Position numbers and translations under genes: made by a program. This document shows positions 11,815 through 22,984 of a stretch of 64,000 nucleotides of DNA, one piece after another (position 1 is the first letter of the stretch; every line of letters starts with the position of its first letter). The notes under the pieces are model-generated. The model saw nothing but the letters and a program-made list of their open reading frames with translations. It had not been told where the DNA came from and ran no database searches. The stretch lies in contig JAMJFZ010001809.1 in NCBI GenBank assembly GCA_026225945.1, forward strand, positions 62,001-126,000. The letters run 5' to 3'. Origin of the DNA: Cricetomys ansorgei. Its lineage: Eukaryota > Chordata > Mammalia > Rodentia > Nesomyidae.

Positions 11815-11950
11815 TCTCTCTGCTTTTGTTCTGCCTTAATGTGAGTCAGCTCCCTTCTTTCTGCCTCTTGTCTGCCACAGGTTGACCTCTTCACCCTGTG
11901 TTCCTGCTCTCATGATGTTCTGTGTAAGAACATGTCTTCTATCATCTATC
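11815..11950 (+). mobile_element. MaLR LTR fragment
   Basis: The stretch ccacaggttgacctc ... ctcatgatgttctgtgtaag matches the middle of a rodent MaLR LTR. A second piece with the same core is at 12445. Confidence 0.45.
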
Positions 11951-12444
11951 TATCAACTTCAGTGATATATCAATAAAGACACATGAGACATTTTTAAAGG
12001 TACAAATGAGCAGAGAGCACTGCATGCTATCTTCCAGTTCTAACTACTTCTCCTCACCCCAGCCATTTATTCTTATCTTAAAAGCCCCTCCTTGCTCTCT
12101 CTTAGAAGTCTATTTGCATGATCAAAGAGATGCAATGGTTTTACTCCTCCCAAACCTTTGGCCATCAGAGTGTGTCCACCTTTATAGGGGGGTAACTACA
12201 AGACAATTAGGAGAGGACAGGCCACACTTTTGCTGCCTCTGGCCTGGTGGAGTATTCAAAAGACTTCTTTATCAGCAACTCTTTTTACTTTGAGCTAAGA
12301 GAGAGTAGCTCTTATTTACATTAGAAAGCAGGCTGTTTCAGCTATAGAAATCATGTCCTGCCATGCTTAGGACAGCCAGTGTAATGAATATCTCCAGTGA
12401 ATACAGTGTTTGGAGATTTATTCAAATATACCACAATAGTCTGC

Positions 12445-12607
12445 CACAGCTGGCCTGCCATGTGTTCCTGCTGTCATGATGTTCTGCGTAAGCACATGGT
12501 ACCAACCAACCATGAACTAAACTCTCTGAAATATGGGCTCAGATTAACCCTGCCACCTTTAAGTTATTTCTCAGTCACATGGTCATAGAGATGAAAAGAG
12601 ACTAGTA
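12445..12607 (+). mobile_element. MaLR LTR 3' fragment
   Basis: The order tcatgatgttctgcgtaagc, accaaccaaccatgaac, tttaagttatttctcagtc and gagatgaaaagagactagta is the usual 3' half of ORR1/MT-type LTRs. It shares about 68 bp with the fragment near 11870-11935. Confidence 0.6.
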
Positions 12608-13922
12608 TAGGCTATAGAACCCATGCTCTGTTATGGACAGAGGGAAAACAAAGACAGGCCTCATTTGAAATCTTACACTCTGTAACCCTGTGGTTCCCTT
12701 TGATAGAGACAAATGTTCATCTTTCCTGATGAGCTGGGCATTTTGATTTGATAGGGAATCAGTGAATATTTGCTGATAAACCAATTTGACTGGAAAGTAA
12801 AGACCTTCTCAAAGCTTTCTTATCATTGCTCAGGTGCTAATTAAATCAGTAACCCTGACATCATTCCCCACTAACCACCCATCCAGTATGACACCTCACA
12901 TTGCAGAAATAGTTTTAGGAACCCATTTTAAAATTGTCAGGAAGCTGAACTCAATAATTAAACACAAAACGTAGGCATTTCAAAAGAGAATGTGTGAGAA
13001 TTATTTCACCGTTAATCTTCTGTAGTGTGAAGTACTTACCAGGACACTATCAAAGAGACATGGGCTGTGGGCATATTTTGTTGGCAGTTTGTTTGCACCT
13101 GAAGATGGCTCTCTATAGCTCTACAAAGATGTGTGAGTCTAGCTATCTATCACTTCCATTTCTTAGTCAACACTTCTTGCAATTTAAGCAGAAACACAAT
13201 AATAGGAAATTCTGAAAAATGGAAGACAGAAAATCCTAAGGAGAGGTCTAGAGGGTAGAGCTTGGGAAAAGGAGCAGGAAAACAGAACAAAACAACAAAA
13301 AAAAAACCCCAGCCATGGCATTCTTATTCATCTTTCACTGTATTGTTCCATGGATATAATTTGTCCACCTGTATTGTGAAGTATCCACAAGGGGCTGTTA
13401 CAGAGAATAATGGTGGAAACAGTGATGTAATCTGTTCACTCGCCTTCATTATTTAAGGTTGTTCCCCAAAGTGTGTTATTCAAAGTCTGGTCCAGCAAAA
13501 TTTCCTATGACTCAGTCTAAAGAATTATTATGACATTCCCTGGGAAGCTCTTTGAACAATAATAACCTTCGCCACTAAGAATGCCGTTTGGTAGGTCAGC
13601 CAGACTTTCCCATAGTTCATCTGGAATACAAGAGTTTGTATTTTTTCCTGACCACCGCCAAACAAGTTCTATTATTCAATTGATGGGGAAAACTCTTTGA
13701 GTTTTAGCCAGAGCCTGAAATCTGAGTCCCAAAGAAATACTGATGGAAAAAAATATCTATATGAGTAGGTGGATGAATAGATGAGTTTTGTCCCTGACTC
13801 TGTCTCTGATCTCTCAATTTGCTTGCTGAAGGTCTTTGGTAGAGACAGGGTTTAGGAGTGAGGGAAATAAGAAAGGACACTTTCTCGTTGGCCTGCCATT
13901 CCTTAGCATTGACTCTGTAGAT
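12608..13922. other. Intergenic unique sequence
   Basis: AT-rich, no gene recognised. Only short runs of A (13295-13307) stand out. Confidence 0.5.
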
Positions 13923-14144
13923 CAGTGGTTCTCAACCTTCCTAATGCTGAGACCCTTTAATACAGTTCCTTGTCTTGTGGTGACCCCAACCATAAAATTA
14001 TTTTATTGCTACTTCATAACTGATATTTTGCTACTGTTATGAATCGTTATGTAAATATCTGGCATGCAGACAGTCTTAGGTGACCCCTATGAAAGGGTCA
14101 TTCAATTCCCAAAGGGGTCACGACTCCCAGGCTGAGAACTGCTG
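13923..14144 (+). mobile_element. URR1 hAT-type DNA transposon (non-autonomous)
   Basis: It starts with CAGTGGTTCTCAACCTT and ends GCTGAGAACTGCTG, imperfect terminal inverted repeats of the rodent URR1 (hAT-Charlie) family. The interior has the typical aatacagttccttgt and aaagggtcattca blocks. Flanks CTGTAGAT (13915-13922) and CTGTGGAG (14145-14152) agree at 6 of 8 positions, as expected for a decayed 8-bp hAT duplication. Confidence 0.88.
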
Positions 14145-14213
14145 CTGTGGAGAGAGAGTTTTCTCCATCCACGTCCAGTGGTGAGCTGGCCGTCTTGGGC
14201 ATTCTTGAGCTGC

Positions 14214-14590
14214 AAGATGTACTACCCTTGTCTTAGTGTTGATATTGCTGTGATGAAACATCATGACCGAAAGAACCTGGGAAGGAAGGGGCTTATTCGG
14301 CTTACACTTCCACATCGTAGTCTATCATTGGAGGAAACAGAGCAGGAACCTGGAGGCAGGAGTTGATGCAGAGGCATGGAGGAGTGCTGGTCACTGGCTT
14401 GCCCCAGGACCACTAGCTAATGGGTGTCCCTACCCACAATGGGCTGGGCCCTCTCCCATCACTCACTAATTAAGAAAATGCCCTACAGGCTTGCCTACAG
14501 CCACATCTTAATGGAGTCATTTTCTCAGTTGAAGTTCCTTCCTCCCAGACGACTATAGCTGTGTCAGGTTGACATAAAACTAGCCAGCAC
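14214..14590 (-). mobile_element. MT-type MaLR LTR, minus orientation
   Basis: Inverted MT layout: ttgatattgctgtgatgaaa, ggcttattcggcttacac, aggaacctggaggcagg, cccacaatgggctgggcc, gaaaatgccctacagg, gtcaggttgacataaaac and tagccagcaca. Nearly full length. Confidence 0.85.
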
Positions 14591-15674
14591 ATACCTCTCC
14601 TCTCCCCTTGCCTTTCTTCACTTGGTGTTCTTCTTGTGTAGACGTGAAAATTTCCTTTCTAAGGCCACTTGCGTAAAGCCCATCAGCTGAGTGGAAAGAG
14701 TACCAGCACAATTGTCAACATTGGCAATTATGGTTGCCTACATAGAGACCACTCCCTTTATCTGAGATGCTCTGAATACGAATACTAAGACAGCAGTGAC
14801 CCAAGTTTAAGACCTCAGTGTGTGTGGCCTCCTGTCCTGTAAGCCTGCCGTGTTCTAGGAGTCTCACAAGAACAACCTGTGCAGCGTTGTGACACATAAT
14901 TTAACCATGTCAGCTTGTGGCCCTCACTAAGGGACATCTGGAATCACCTAAACAAAGGGGAGAGGTCTCAACAACTCTTTGAGATGCAGCTTAAAGTCAT
15001 CAAAATCACGCCTGCCTGCCACTAAGACACTTTAGCAGGATTCTACTGAGACGCCACCATCCATGCTTGGGTGTGCCTTGCTCTCTTCCCCCGATGGTTC
15101 TCGTTAAAACTATGTTCAAAAACCTCTCAGTAAACCAACTCTGCTTTATACTAAATGGTCCTGAAATCCTTGTCTGTGGTAAAGTGGCTTCACAGACTAG
15201 AAGTCTTAGAATAGGACTCCCCAGACTGCTGCAAGTAGCATCATGGAGCTGTGTCCTCAGGCTACAGCCTACTGACAATATGGCTGCCCCCAGACATGTA
15301 GACACAGAGACCCAGAGAAAATGATTTTATGGGCAGTTGAGCAGAAGTATTGACAGGAGGCAAAGGGATATTATCTAATGATAACCAACAGTGTGGCGGG
15401 CGGTGGTGACTGGCAATTCCTGCTTGTTTAGGCTCCCCTTGGCCGATCTGAGGAGCACTGAGGAATGGACACTTATCACAGAAGGGTATTCAAGGGGAGA
15501 GGGCAAGGGATAGAACAAGCCTCCAAGATTTTATGGTCAGCTTCAAGGGAGAAGGAGTGTGGGGAAATTCCAGATTCAATGGTCCACATAAGGAACAAAA
15601 GATGAAAAGGAAGGTCAGAGAGGCCTTCGTGATTCTGAGATTCTCTTCATCTCTTTCAGTTTTAAAAACTTACT
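14591..15674. other. Intergenic unique sequence
   Basis: No gene or clear repeat recognised. Confidence 0.5.
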
Positions 15675-15892
15675 TTGGAGCTCGAGAGACGGCTCAGCTC
15701 AGCAGTTAAGGGCATTGGCTACCTTGCACAGGATCTCAGTTCACTTCACAGCTCCTATACTGCAGGCTCGCAGCCATCTGTCCAGTTCCAGAGGATCTGG
15801 CACCCTCTACTGTCCCCTGTGGGCACTGCACACATGTGGCGCACATACATATATATAGGCAAACACTTGTACACGGGAAATTAAATCTTCAA
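15675..15892 (+). mobile_element. B3/B2-type SINE
   Basis: It starts ggagctcgagagacggctc with ttaagggcattggctacc, then ccagttccagaggatctggc, and a tail ending gggaaattaaatcttc. Confidence 0.85.
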
Positions 15893-16240
15893 ATACTCAC
15901 TGTGTTGAAGTGTTATATTTGGGGGGATAGCACTTCCTGACTCTCATCCTCTATAAAATGGGTCTTTTGCATCTGCTTCCCAGTATGACTGGGTTTAGTC
16001 AGCAGAGACAGTGTAAAGTGCAGAGTTGTTTAGCAACAGGAAGTGACCTAGAAGCGGGAAGTACGCCCAGGACAATGGAAGGAAGCAGGAAGTAGGTGCA
16101 GCTAGCAGCTAGGTGAACAAGGAAGTGCCTTTCTGTAGAAGGTGAAATTATAAATTCTAGCTAGATAGGTGCTCATGTGGAGTATATCTGGGAGGAGTTA
16201 GGAGAAATACTGATGGGTGAATATTATTAAAAATACTGTA

Positions 16241-16645
16241 TGTGTACTGGTTAGTTTCTGTTAAGTTGACACAAGCTTGAGTCATCTGGGAGGAAGGACC
16301 ATCAATTAAGGAATGGCCTCCATCAGATTGGCCTGTAGGAAAGTCTGTGGAGTGCTTTCATTAACTGATGATTGAGGTGGGGAGGACAAGCCCGTGTGGG
16401 CAGTGCCACCCCTGGGCTGAAGTCCTAGATTCTATAAGGAAGCAGGCTGAACGAGCCGAGCCGTGGGGAGCAAGCCAGTAAGCAGTGCTCCTCCGGGGTT
16501 TCTGCTTCAGTTCCTGCCTCCAGGTTCCTGCTTGAGTTCCTGCCCTGCCCTCCCGAGATGATAAACTGTCTAAGCATGTGTCCTTCCACATGGTGATTCA
16601 GGCTGGTGTTTATCACATCAATAGAAAGAAAATTAGAGCAGCACA
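16241..16645 (+). mobile_element. MT-type MaLR LTR
   Basis: It begins TGTGTACTGGTTAG with the diagnostic aagttgacacaagcttgagtc. It continues with ggcctccatcagattggcc, tgccacccctgggctg, TATA-like attctataaggaagc, aagccagtaagcagtgctcc and ctgcctccaggttcctgc, and ends near atcacatcaatagaaag. The MT polyadenylation segment is diverged. Confidence 0.88.
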
Positions 16646-16723
16646 CCAGCATGGAACTATCAAAGGGAGAAAGTTTATTAAAAATAAAATAGATTCTTTC
16701 TGGATTTTGCTACTCATAAATTA

Positions 16724-16758
16724 AACAGATAAACAAACAAACAAACAAATAAATAAAT
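16724..16758. repeat. (AAAC)n/(AAAT)n simple repeat
   Basis: Four caaa units followed by three taaa units. Confidence 0.85.
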
Positions 16759-17920
16759 ACTGGATGTTGCATTCCCACAAAACCCCAGAACAAATGACTG
16801 GAATAATCCATCTAGTGATTCTAGCTTCCAAAATAATGTTTGAAACAGAGATCTTTCCACTGTGTAGTATGTGCCCAGCAACTGTCAATGTTGGCAAGGC
16901 TGCTGACTAAAACCCTTAATTTCTTTCTTTTTGCAATTGTAATTGGATTCTTTATATTTTCTACTTGGGGGAAAAAAAAGTGCATTCAGAATTTTTGTCT
17001 CCTTTCCAAGTGGGTGTCTCAGGACTCAGCAGCTGTGTAAACATGCTCAGTCCATCACACTGACACCGGGGATTAATGATGCCAACTGCCCATGCATTTT
17101 TAATCTCTTGAAAACAAAGGCAGTGAGCAGGCAGAAAGGGTTAGGACCACTGCGCCCCTGCTGGGAGCCCGGCTCTACTTGTCAACAGAGAGCCTCAGCT
17201 CGGAGGCCAGTCACAAGGTCTGCAGCTCAGCTTGGGGACAGGAGAAAGCCCATCCTTACCAGGTCACAGGAAGGAAAGAAAAACCATGGCTCCGTTGTTG
17301 CTTTAGGCGAAATGAAGGATTCATAACCCATTTCATTTAGCCAGCCCCACTGCCAGACGTCTTTCAGAATTGCCAAGTAATAGCCACAGTAGCCAAGGTC
17401 ACTCATTTGAATACATTCCATCCTGCGGCTGCCCTGGGCGAACTCTGTTACCGCACACTTCGCACTCTTTAAAACGGCTTTGCTTAACCCCTCCTTAACC
17501 TCTTAATGCTTTTAGTTGTCACCTCTGGGTGTAAACATCTTGAAGGCAGGACTGTATCTTGTCCACCTGTCCTGCCCACCTGTAGCACAACCTTGTAACA
17601 ATCCTGTTGCACCATGCGTGCTTGTTATGAGAAACAGCTGCCCTCTATGTGCTCCATTTAGTAAGAGGGCCTGTCAAGTAATAATGCTCTTTGCCGCGTG
17701 CCTGTCAGCAAATTGCCGATAACTGAACAAAATAATAACAAGTCAACAAACCCTATGGGAAGAAGAGATAATCCTGTTTTGGAGAACAGCAGTCATATAG
17801 AAAACTCAGGAACTCACTGTAAACTGAAGGACTATGTGGACTAAATATATAGACCACCGTACTGCTAGGATTTCACTGAAAGTTGTCTTTCTGTAAGACA
17901 GGCAGAGGTGATGCTAAGTC
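16759..17920. other. Intergenic unique sequence
   Basis: A 127-codon + frame (16943-17326) has no recognisable domain. Nothing else supported. Confidence 0.5.
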
Positions 17921-18010
17921 AGGCTGGAAGATGGTTCAGCAGCTAAGCACGCACTGTTCTGTAGAGGACCAGGGTTTGGTTCCTAGCACTCATATGGCTT
18001 CTAGAGGGAC
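17921..18010 (+). mobile_element. B2/B3 SINE head fragment
   Basis: ggctggaagatggttcagc, agctaagcacgcac, gaggaccagggtttggttcc and agcactcatatgg follow the SINE head. The body is missing. Confidence 0.6.
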
Positions 18011-20682
18011 AGCCAGGCCTCTTGACTGCTCAGTCTCTTTTTGACACTATGGAATATACTGACTCAGTTTCTTCTTATCACAACCATAGTAGAATCTCAG
18101 AGGTGGTGACCCTGAAGGGGAAGAATTCACACTAGAGCCAGCACAGATAGAGCGAACAGTCAACGTTTATGTTAGCAAATGAGGAGGTGAAGCGGGAAGT
18201 AAACCCTCCAGCCTTGACAGAGGACCCATATGCCTACCCATGTCACCTGGACTTGCAAGTCTCTGCTCCACCATGTCTCATTCTCTTCAGCCCAGGGTGA
18301 CTCTTCCTGAAGAAGGTGGAGGCTTTCTTAGAAACTATCCTTACCCATAATTCAGTTAGTTTCAGTTCAGTGCATTAGATGCAGGGATAGGAATAAACGT
18401 GTAGCTACCGGTGCAGTGGAGATGTTTCTAGAGGAGAGGCCAGGGGTCCTTGAGCATGTTCTTACGGAGGGGTCCAGGAGCAGGCTAGAACCTGCTGAGA
18501 CTGGCATTATAGGCTTTCCCATGGTTCCGCCTTTCCTCTGTTCTGCTCAGCTTGTTTTGTTTGTTTATTTGTTTGTTTTGTTTTCACACACGAGTTGCAA
18601 ACTCTCTGATGTGTTTTCCTTAGTTACTGACTTTGGCCCACGCTGAGAGTTTCTCGAATCTTCCTATTGTGGGATTTCATGCTTCATATGTGTCGTCTCC
18701 ACATTGCAATATTAAACATTAAGAAACAGGTAATCTGCCCTTTGTCCAGTTATTTGTTTCGGTTCAGGCAGGAGAGGGAATATCTCCTCCTCTCTATAAT
18801 TTCTTACACAACGGGAAGTGGGTTTTGTTTGGTTGGTTTTCAGAGGACTTGCATAGATTGTTCACAATTAGTTAGCTTCTAGAAACTAGTATTGGTCCAG
18901 ACAAACATGTCGGTGTCCAAAGCTGTCCAGGTAGAGGCCAACCTCTCCCTCTCTTCTGATGTCACAATTCTGGGTCTCAGACTCATTACCCAGCAGAAGT
19001 CCCTAAACCCATGGTTCAAATAACTAAGCACTAGAAGACAAGCAGGTCTATGGCCATGCCCTCTGGAAGACGCTGATCCTGGAACCTAAGCAGGCTCGGG
19101 CCTGGTTAGGACTTGGATGAGAGAAAACACATGGTTTAGGAAGACTGGAACTTGGAGTTCCCATAGAGTGTACTTAAACAGACACGTATTTACATCAAGG
19201 TTTGCTTTTTTTATTATACAACAATTGCACTGAATTGCATTTGTGTTCATCTATTGGGAGATTTTCTCATTTAAGCGTTTCTAAGTTTCTAAACAGCCTG
19301 AGTGACTAAAACTTTTTTTTTTAAACAAAATTAAAAGGCTTTCTTTTTTTTTTGTAGCTATTGGTGCTGACAGGAATGAAGACACTCTGAGGAGACACCC
19401 GTGCCCTCCCTTTACCTGTTAGATCACTGAAATGGCCCCCAACATGTTGGAATTTCTGCAGGTACATGGCGCTGGGAGAAGGAAAAGCCTGAAGCCTGGA
19501 GCCAGCTGGAGGGGGAGCTTGGTTCCCAGGAAGGGATTCACATGTTTGTCAGATCACTCTGGGGGAGAGACTGGAACCAAGACAATGATGGACCAATGAT
19601 AGGCCAGACCACAGCTTAGCCATGACTACTGAGTTACACGACCCCTTTCTATTCAGACCTAGTCCCCAAGTGTGTACTCTGAAGATGATGACTTGTCCTG
19701 AGGGTATGTCACTAACCTCTTATCCTCTTCCTAACTGTGGCCACATAGAGATAAACCTCATTCTGCTTTTTACTTTTTTTCTTTAATTAGCCCATTGAGA
19801 ACAGGTGGCTGAGCCCTAGCTTGTTAGGGTTTCCAAGACCCAGGCTCTGACCTCAACAACTCTGGTAACAATCTTGGCTACTTCATGTTCCAGGAGCAAA
19901 ATCAAGGTCAAAGGAGGTGATGACTACATACTTACCCTAAACTCTAGTTGTACTTCATGATAAAACTTCTGCAAAATGCTCAAACCTGGGTACAAAAAGC
20001 ATGTTCAGATACATGTAAATAATTACATAGACTGCTATGTAAACGTGTGTTTACACAGAGATGGAGGGCACAGAAAGCCAGTGCTCTCTGCGTGTGTAGC
20101 TCGTGCTGGATACAGAACTCTAATTTCTAGGAGCTATCATAAAGGGCCGATTTTTCTTTCTAATTTTGCGTTGTGAATTCAAACATATTTGTGAGTACTA
20201 TTTCATTTATCTCAGAGAAGAGTATAAAGATCACACAATAGACATAAAAATCCTTCCAGCTGACCAAGTGTGCGTTTCTCCTTGAATCATAAGGAAGTCA
20301 ATGATAAAACAGGAGATTTTTGAAATAGGTCATGCATATTTCAAATGAGACCAAGATGGGTTTGAAATCTTTGCAAATGGTGTTTTGATCAAACCCCTCC
20401 CCTAGCTCTGCTACCTGGGTGAGGACTAATATTTTTGATCAAAGTATTGAAGCATTTTCCTCTCTGTATATTTAAGAGCAATTTGCATTTTATTTTTGTT
20501 TTTTGCCCCACATTTTTGGATAGGCAAAATGCTTAGCCCACAACTGTTTTGTTGGGCTGTGGTTGTTAATTTTAATTTTTACATTGTCTTAAGTTGTTTT
20601 CAGATCATAAATTAGGCACTGAAGAAAGTGCTGTATAGTCGCTTATCCAATATAGCCGATGATGATATTGAAACACTGGAAA
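18011..20682. other. Intergenic unique sequence, 2.7 kb
   Basis: No coding gene, RNA gene or named repeat recognised. Short T-rich runs at 18553-18582 and 19312-19355 only. Confidence 0.5.
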
Positions 20683-20885
20683 GGGGGAGAGATGGCATGG
20701 CTCAGTAGTTAAGAGCACTTACTGCTCTTATAGAAGTTGGGGTGCCATTCCTAGCAACTACCTGTAGCAGCTCACAGTTGCTTGTAACTCCAGCTCCGCA
20801 GGCTCCAGTGGCCTCCCCTGGTCTCCGTGGGTACTGCATGCACATGGTGGCAAGCAGCAAACACTCATACACGTAAGTAAATTAG
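20683..20885 (+). mobile_element. B3-type SINE
   Basis: gagagatggcatggctcagtag, ttaagagcacttactgctc, ccattcctagcaactacc and a tail near cactcatacacgtaagtaaa. Confidence 0.85.
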
Positions 20886-21453
20886 AAAGAAACAAACAAA
20901 AAACACAGAAAAAGACGTCATTCCAAGACCCAGTTTCTACAATCCAGCCCTAACTTTCCCGGAGGCTCCCAGCTCTGAGCCTCCACTTCGTTATCTATGA
21001 ATGGGGGAGGTGGTGAGGAGAGATGAACTCCAGAGATCTTTTCAGCTTTGAAAGCCTTTGGAGTGAAACCAGGTGGAGTGTTGTTGAGAATAATTGAACA
21101 TCCTTTTTCAAAGATGCGGTATGGAGCAAGGCAGATCTCTCATGGTGGCGTGTGCTTGTCCCCTTTGCACTTTTGAGGCACAGAGTCAGGGTCCACACAG
21201 CTCCCCTTCAGCTTCCACAGCAACGCAAGTGGTTAAATGCACCAAGCAAAGAAAAACTCATAAAGTAAAATATGGCAGTGTAGCAGTTTGCTACTGGTTT
21301 TTTTTACCCTCAATTTAAGAAAAGAAAAAGGAAAAAAGAACTCTTCATTGCCCTTTTAGGCTGTCTGGATGCTTGGAGAGCAGGAGCTGATAGACTAACA
21401 TCTCAGCCTATTATCCTCAAACTCAGTTTCTCCAACTGATGTTCTTCTAAGCA
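20886..21453. other. Intergenic unique sequence
   Basis: Nothing recognisable as a gene or repeat. Confidence 0.5.
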
Positions 21454-21528
21454 ATAACCAACAAACCAACCCAACAATGACCAACCAACAACGAACCAAC
21501 CAACCAACAACTAACCAACCAACCAACC
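21454..21528. repeat. (CCAA)n simple repeat, interrupted
   Basis: Repeated accaacc/aaccaacc units over about 75 bp. Open frames on both strands here are low-complexity artefacts. Confidence 0.9.
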
Positions 21529-21968
21529 CTGGCTCTGGGGCTTCAACTATTATATACTCTAAGCAAAAGTTCCCAGAAGTCCAAGCGGCATGCAATTCTA
21601 AGGAAAAGCTACAACATGGCAAAACAGTTGCACGTAACCAAATTATAGCCACTGGCAATAAACGATCCAAATCAAACTCATAATAATACTCCATACCTGG
21701 AGTTGGAACAAAAACACAGTCCAAATATCATTTTGCATTTTTGAAGAAACCAAAACAACAAGACTTCTTCCAAGCAATCCAGGATAGCTTTGCAGTGAGC
21801 GTTGTCCACAAATCATGATCTATCCACTTTCTTCCTTGGAGTGGTGGGTTTCCTACTCCCTGTCCTTCCTTTCAGCATGTTGTAAATTCCCAAAGCCCTG
21901 GAGTCTTCCACACAGGACAGGACAGTGTCCTCCTCCAAAAGTTCAGCTCCATGATACATCCCTTAGGT

Positions 21969-22169
21969 CAGCTGTTCTCAACCTGTGGGTTGAGACCCCT
22001 TTGGGTAGAACAGCTCTTTCAAACTTAATACCATCTGCATATCAAATATTTACATTAAGATTTATAACAATAGAAACATTACAGTTATGAAGTAACAACA
22101 AAATAATTTTGTTGTTGGCACTACCATAACATAAGGAACTGTATTAAAGGGTCGCAGGTCGAACCATTG
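21969..22169 (-). mobile_element. URR1 hAT-type DNA transposon, minus orientation
   Basis: One end reads CAGCTGTTCTCAACC and the other CGAACCATTG, with inverted interior blocks (aaacattacagttatgaagt, gtattaaagggtcgcag). Flanks CCTTAGGT (21961-21968) and CCCTAGGT (22170-22177) agree at 7 of 8 positions, the 8-bp duplication of a hAT insertion. Confidence 0.85.
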
Positions 22170-22325
22170 CCCTAGGTGTAGATTTTACAGAAATGACTTA
22201 GTAAACAAGGCCTTGACAGACATTCTTGGACCATGCATTAAAGATTCTCCACAATGCTTGGTTTTTCAAGATTATAGTGATGAGATCACTTTGAATTCAA
22301 GTAGGTTGAATTTATTGCCTTTTTG

Positions 22326-22507
22326 TGATGGTTTCCATGAGAAATGTTCTCCACTGGCTCAGACATTTGAGCAGTTGGCCCCCAGCTAGTGGTGCTCCTT
22401 GGGGAAGTGGTACAGCTTTGTTGGAAGAAGTGCATCATTGGGGGATGAGCTTTGAGAGTTCACACGCACTTCCAGGTGAGGATGATGTAAAACTCAGCTT
22501 ATGAGGA
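22326..22507 (+). mobile_element. MaLR-type LTR 5' fragment
   Basis: It begins TGTGATGGTTTCCATG and continues with ctccttggggaagtgg, tttgttggaagaagtgcatc and gggggatgagctttgag, the start of a rodent MaLR LTR. It is abruptly joined to another LTR near 22508. Confidence 0.55.
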
Positions 22508-22617
22508 CCAGCGCCCCCTGGTGGCGGTGGGGGATGAGCTTTGAGAGTTCATACACACTTCCAGGTGAGGATGATGTAAAACTCAGCTTATGAGGACCAG
22601 TGCCCCTGGTGGCGGCT
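22440..22617. repeat. 89-bp direct tandem duplication
   Basis: Unit 1 (22440-22528) and unit 2 (22529-22617) are nearly identical. The few differences include cacacgca/catacaca and a lost C with a C-to-T change in the G/C-rich core. The unit spans the junction of two different LTR fragments, so the duplication came after they were joined. Confidence 0.9.
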
Positions 22618-22795
22618 CTGACCTTGCCTCTCTGCTTACTATCAAGTACTTGCTTTCCCAGAAGTCCTTGCTTCCTCTAGAGATATGACAGCCAATCCAG
22701 TATTCAAATCCTGACCAATCAGGAGGACCCCCTAGGCACTGCTTATTTGGTTTAAAAGGCACCACATGGCCAGCTTTCGGAGCTGCCATGGTTTT
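22508..22795 (+). mobile_element. LTR fragment of the 10077-10425 family
   Basis: Reverse complement of this stretch lines up with 10085-10380: cttgctttcccagaagtcc, gccaatccagtattcaaatc, cctgaccaatcaggagg, TATA-like tggtttaaaaggc and ccacatggccagctttc. It is truncated at both ends and carries the same CTCF-like core at the matching place. Confidence 0.8.
22511..22524 (-). promoter_or_regulatory. CTCF-consensus motif within LTR
   Basis: GCGCCCCCTGGTGG on + is CCACCAGGGGGCGC on -, a 14/14 match to CCASYAGRKGGCRS. The duplicated copy near 22600 (TGCCCCTGGTGG) has lost one base and is probably inactive. Confidence 0.7.
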
Positions 22796-22984
22796 TCAAT
22801 TGGACAGCCCTGATGTCAATAGGTAACCCGTGGAAAATGAACTGCTTTGTACGGCCATCCACATAACTCTCGTGTCTACTTCAGCTATTAGTGTGAACTA
22901 ACACTTACAGATGCATAGATCAGTGTGCTTTAGAAAATGTCACTCTCCTTAAATACATTTTCACAGCCTTGTTTCCTTTCTTTT

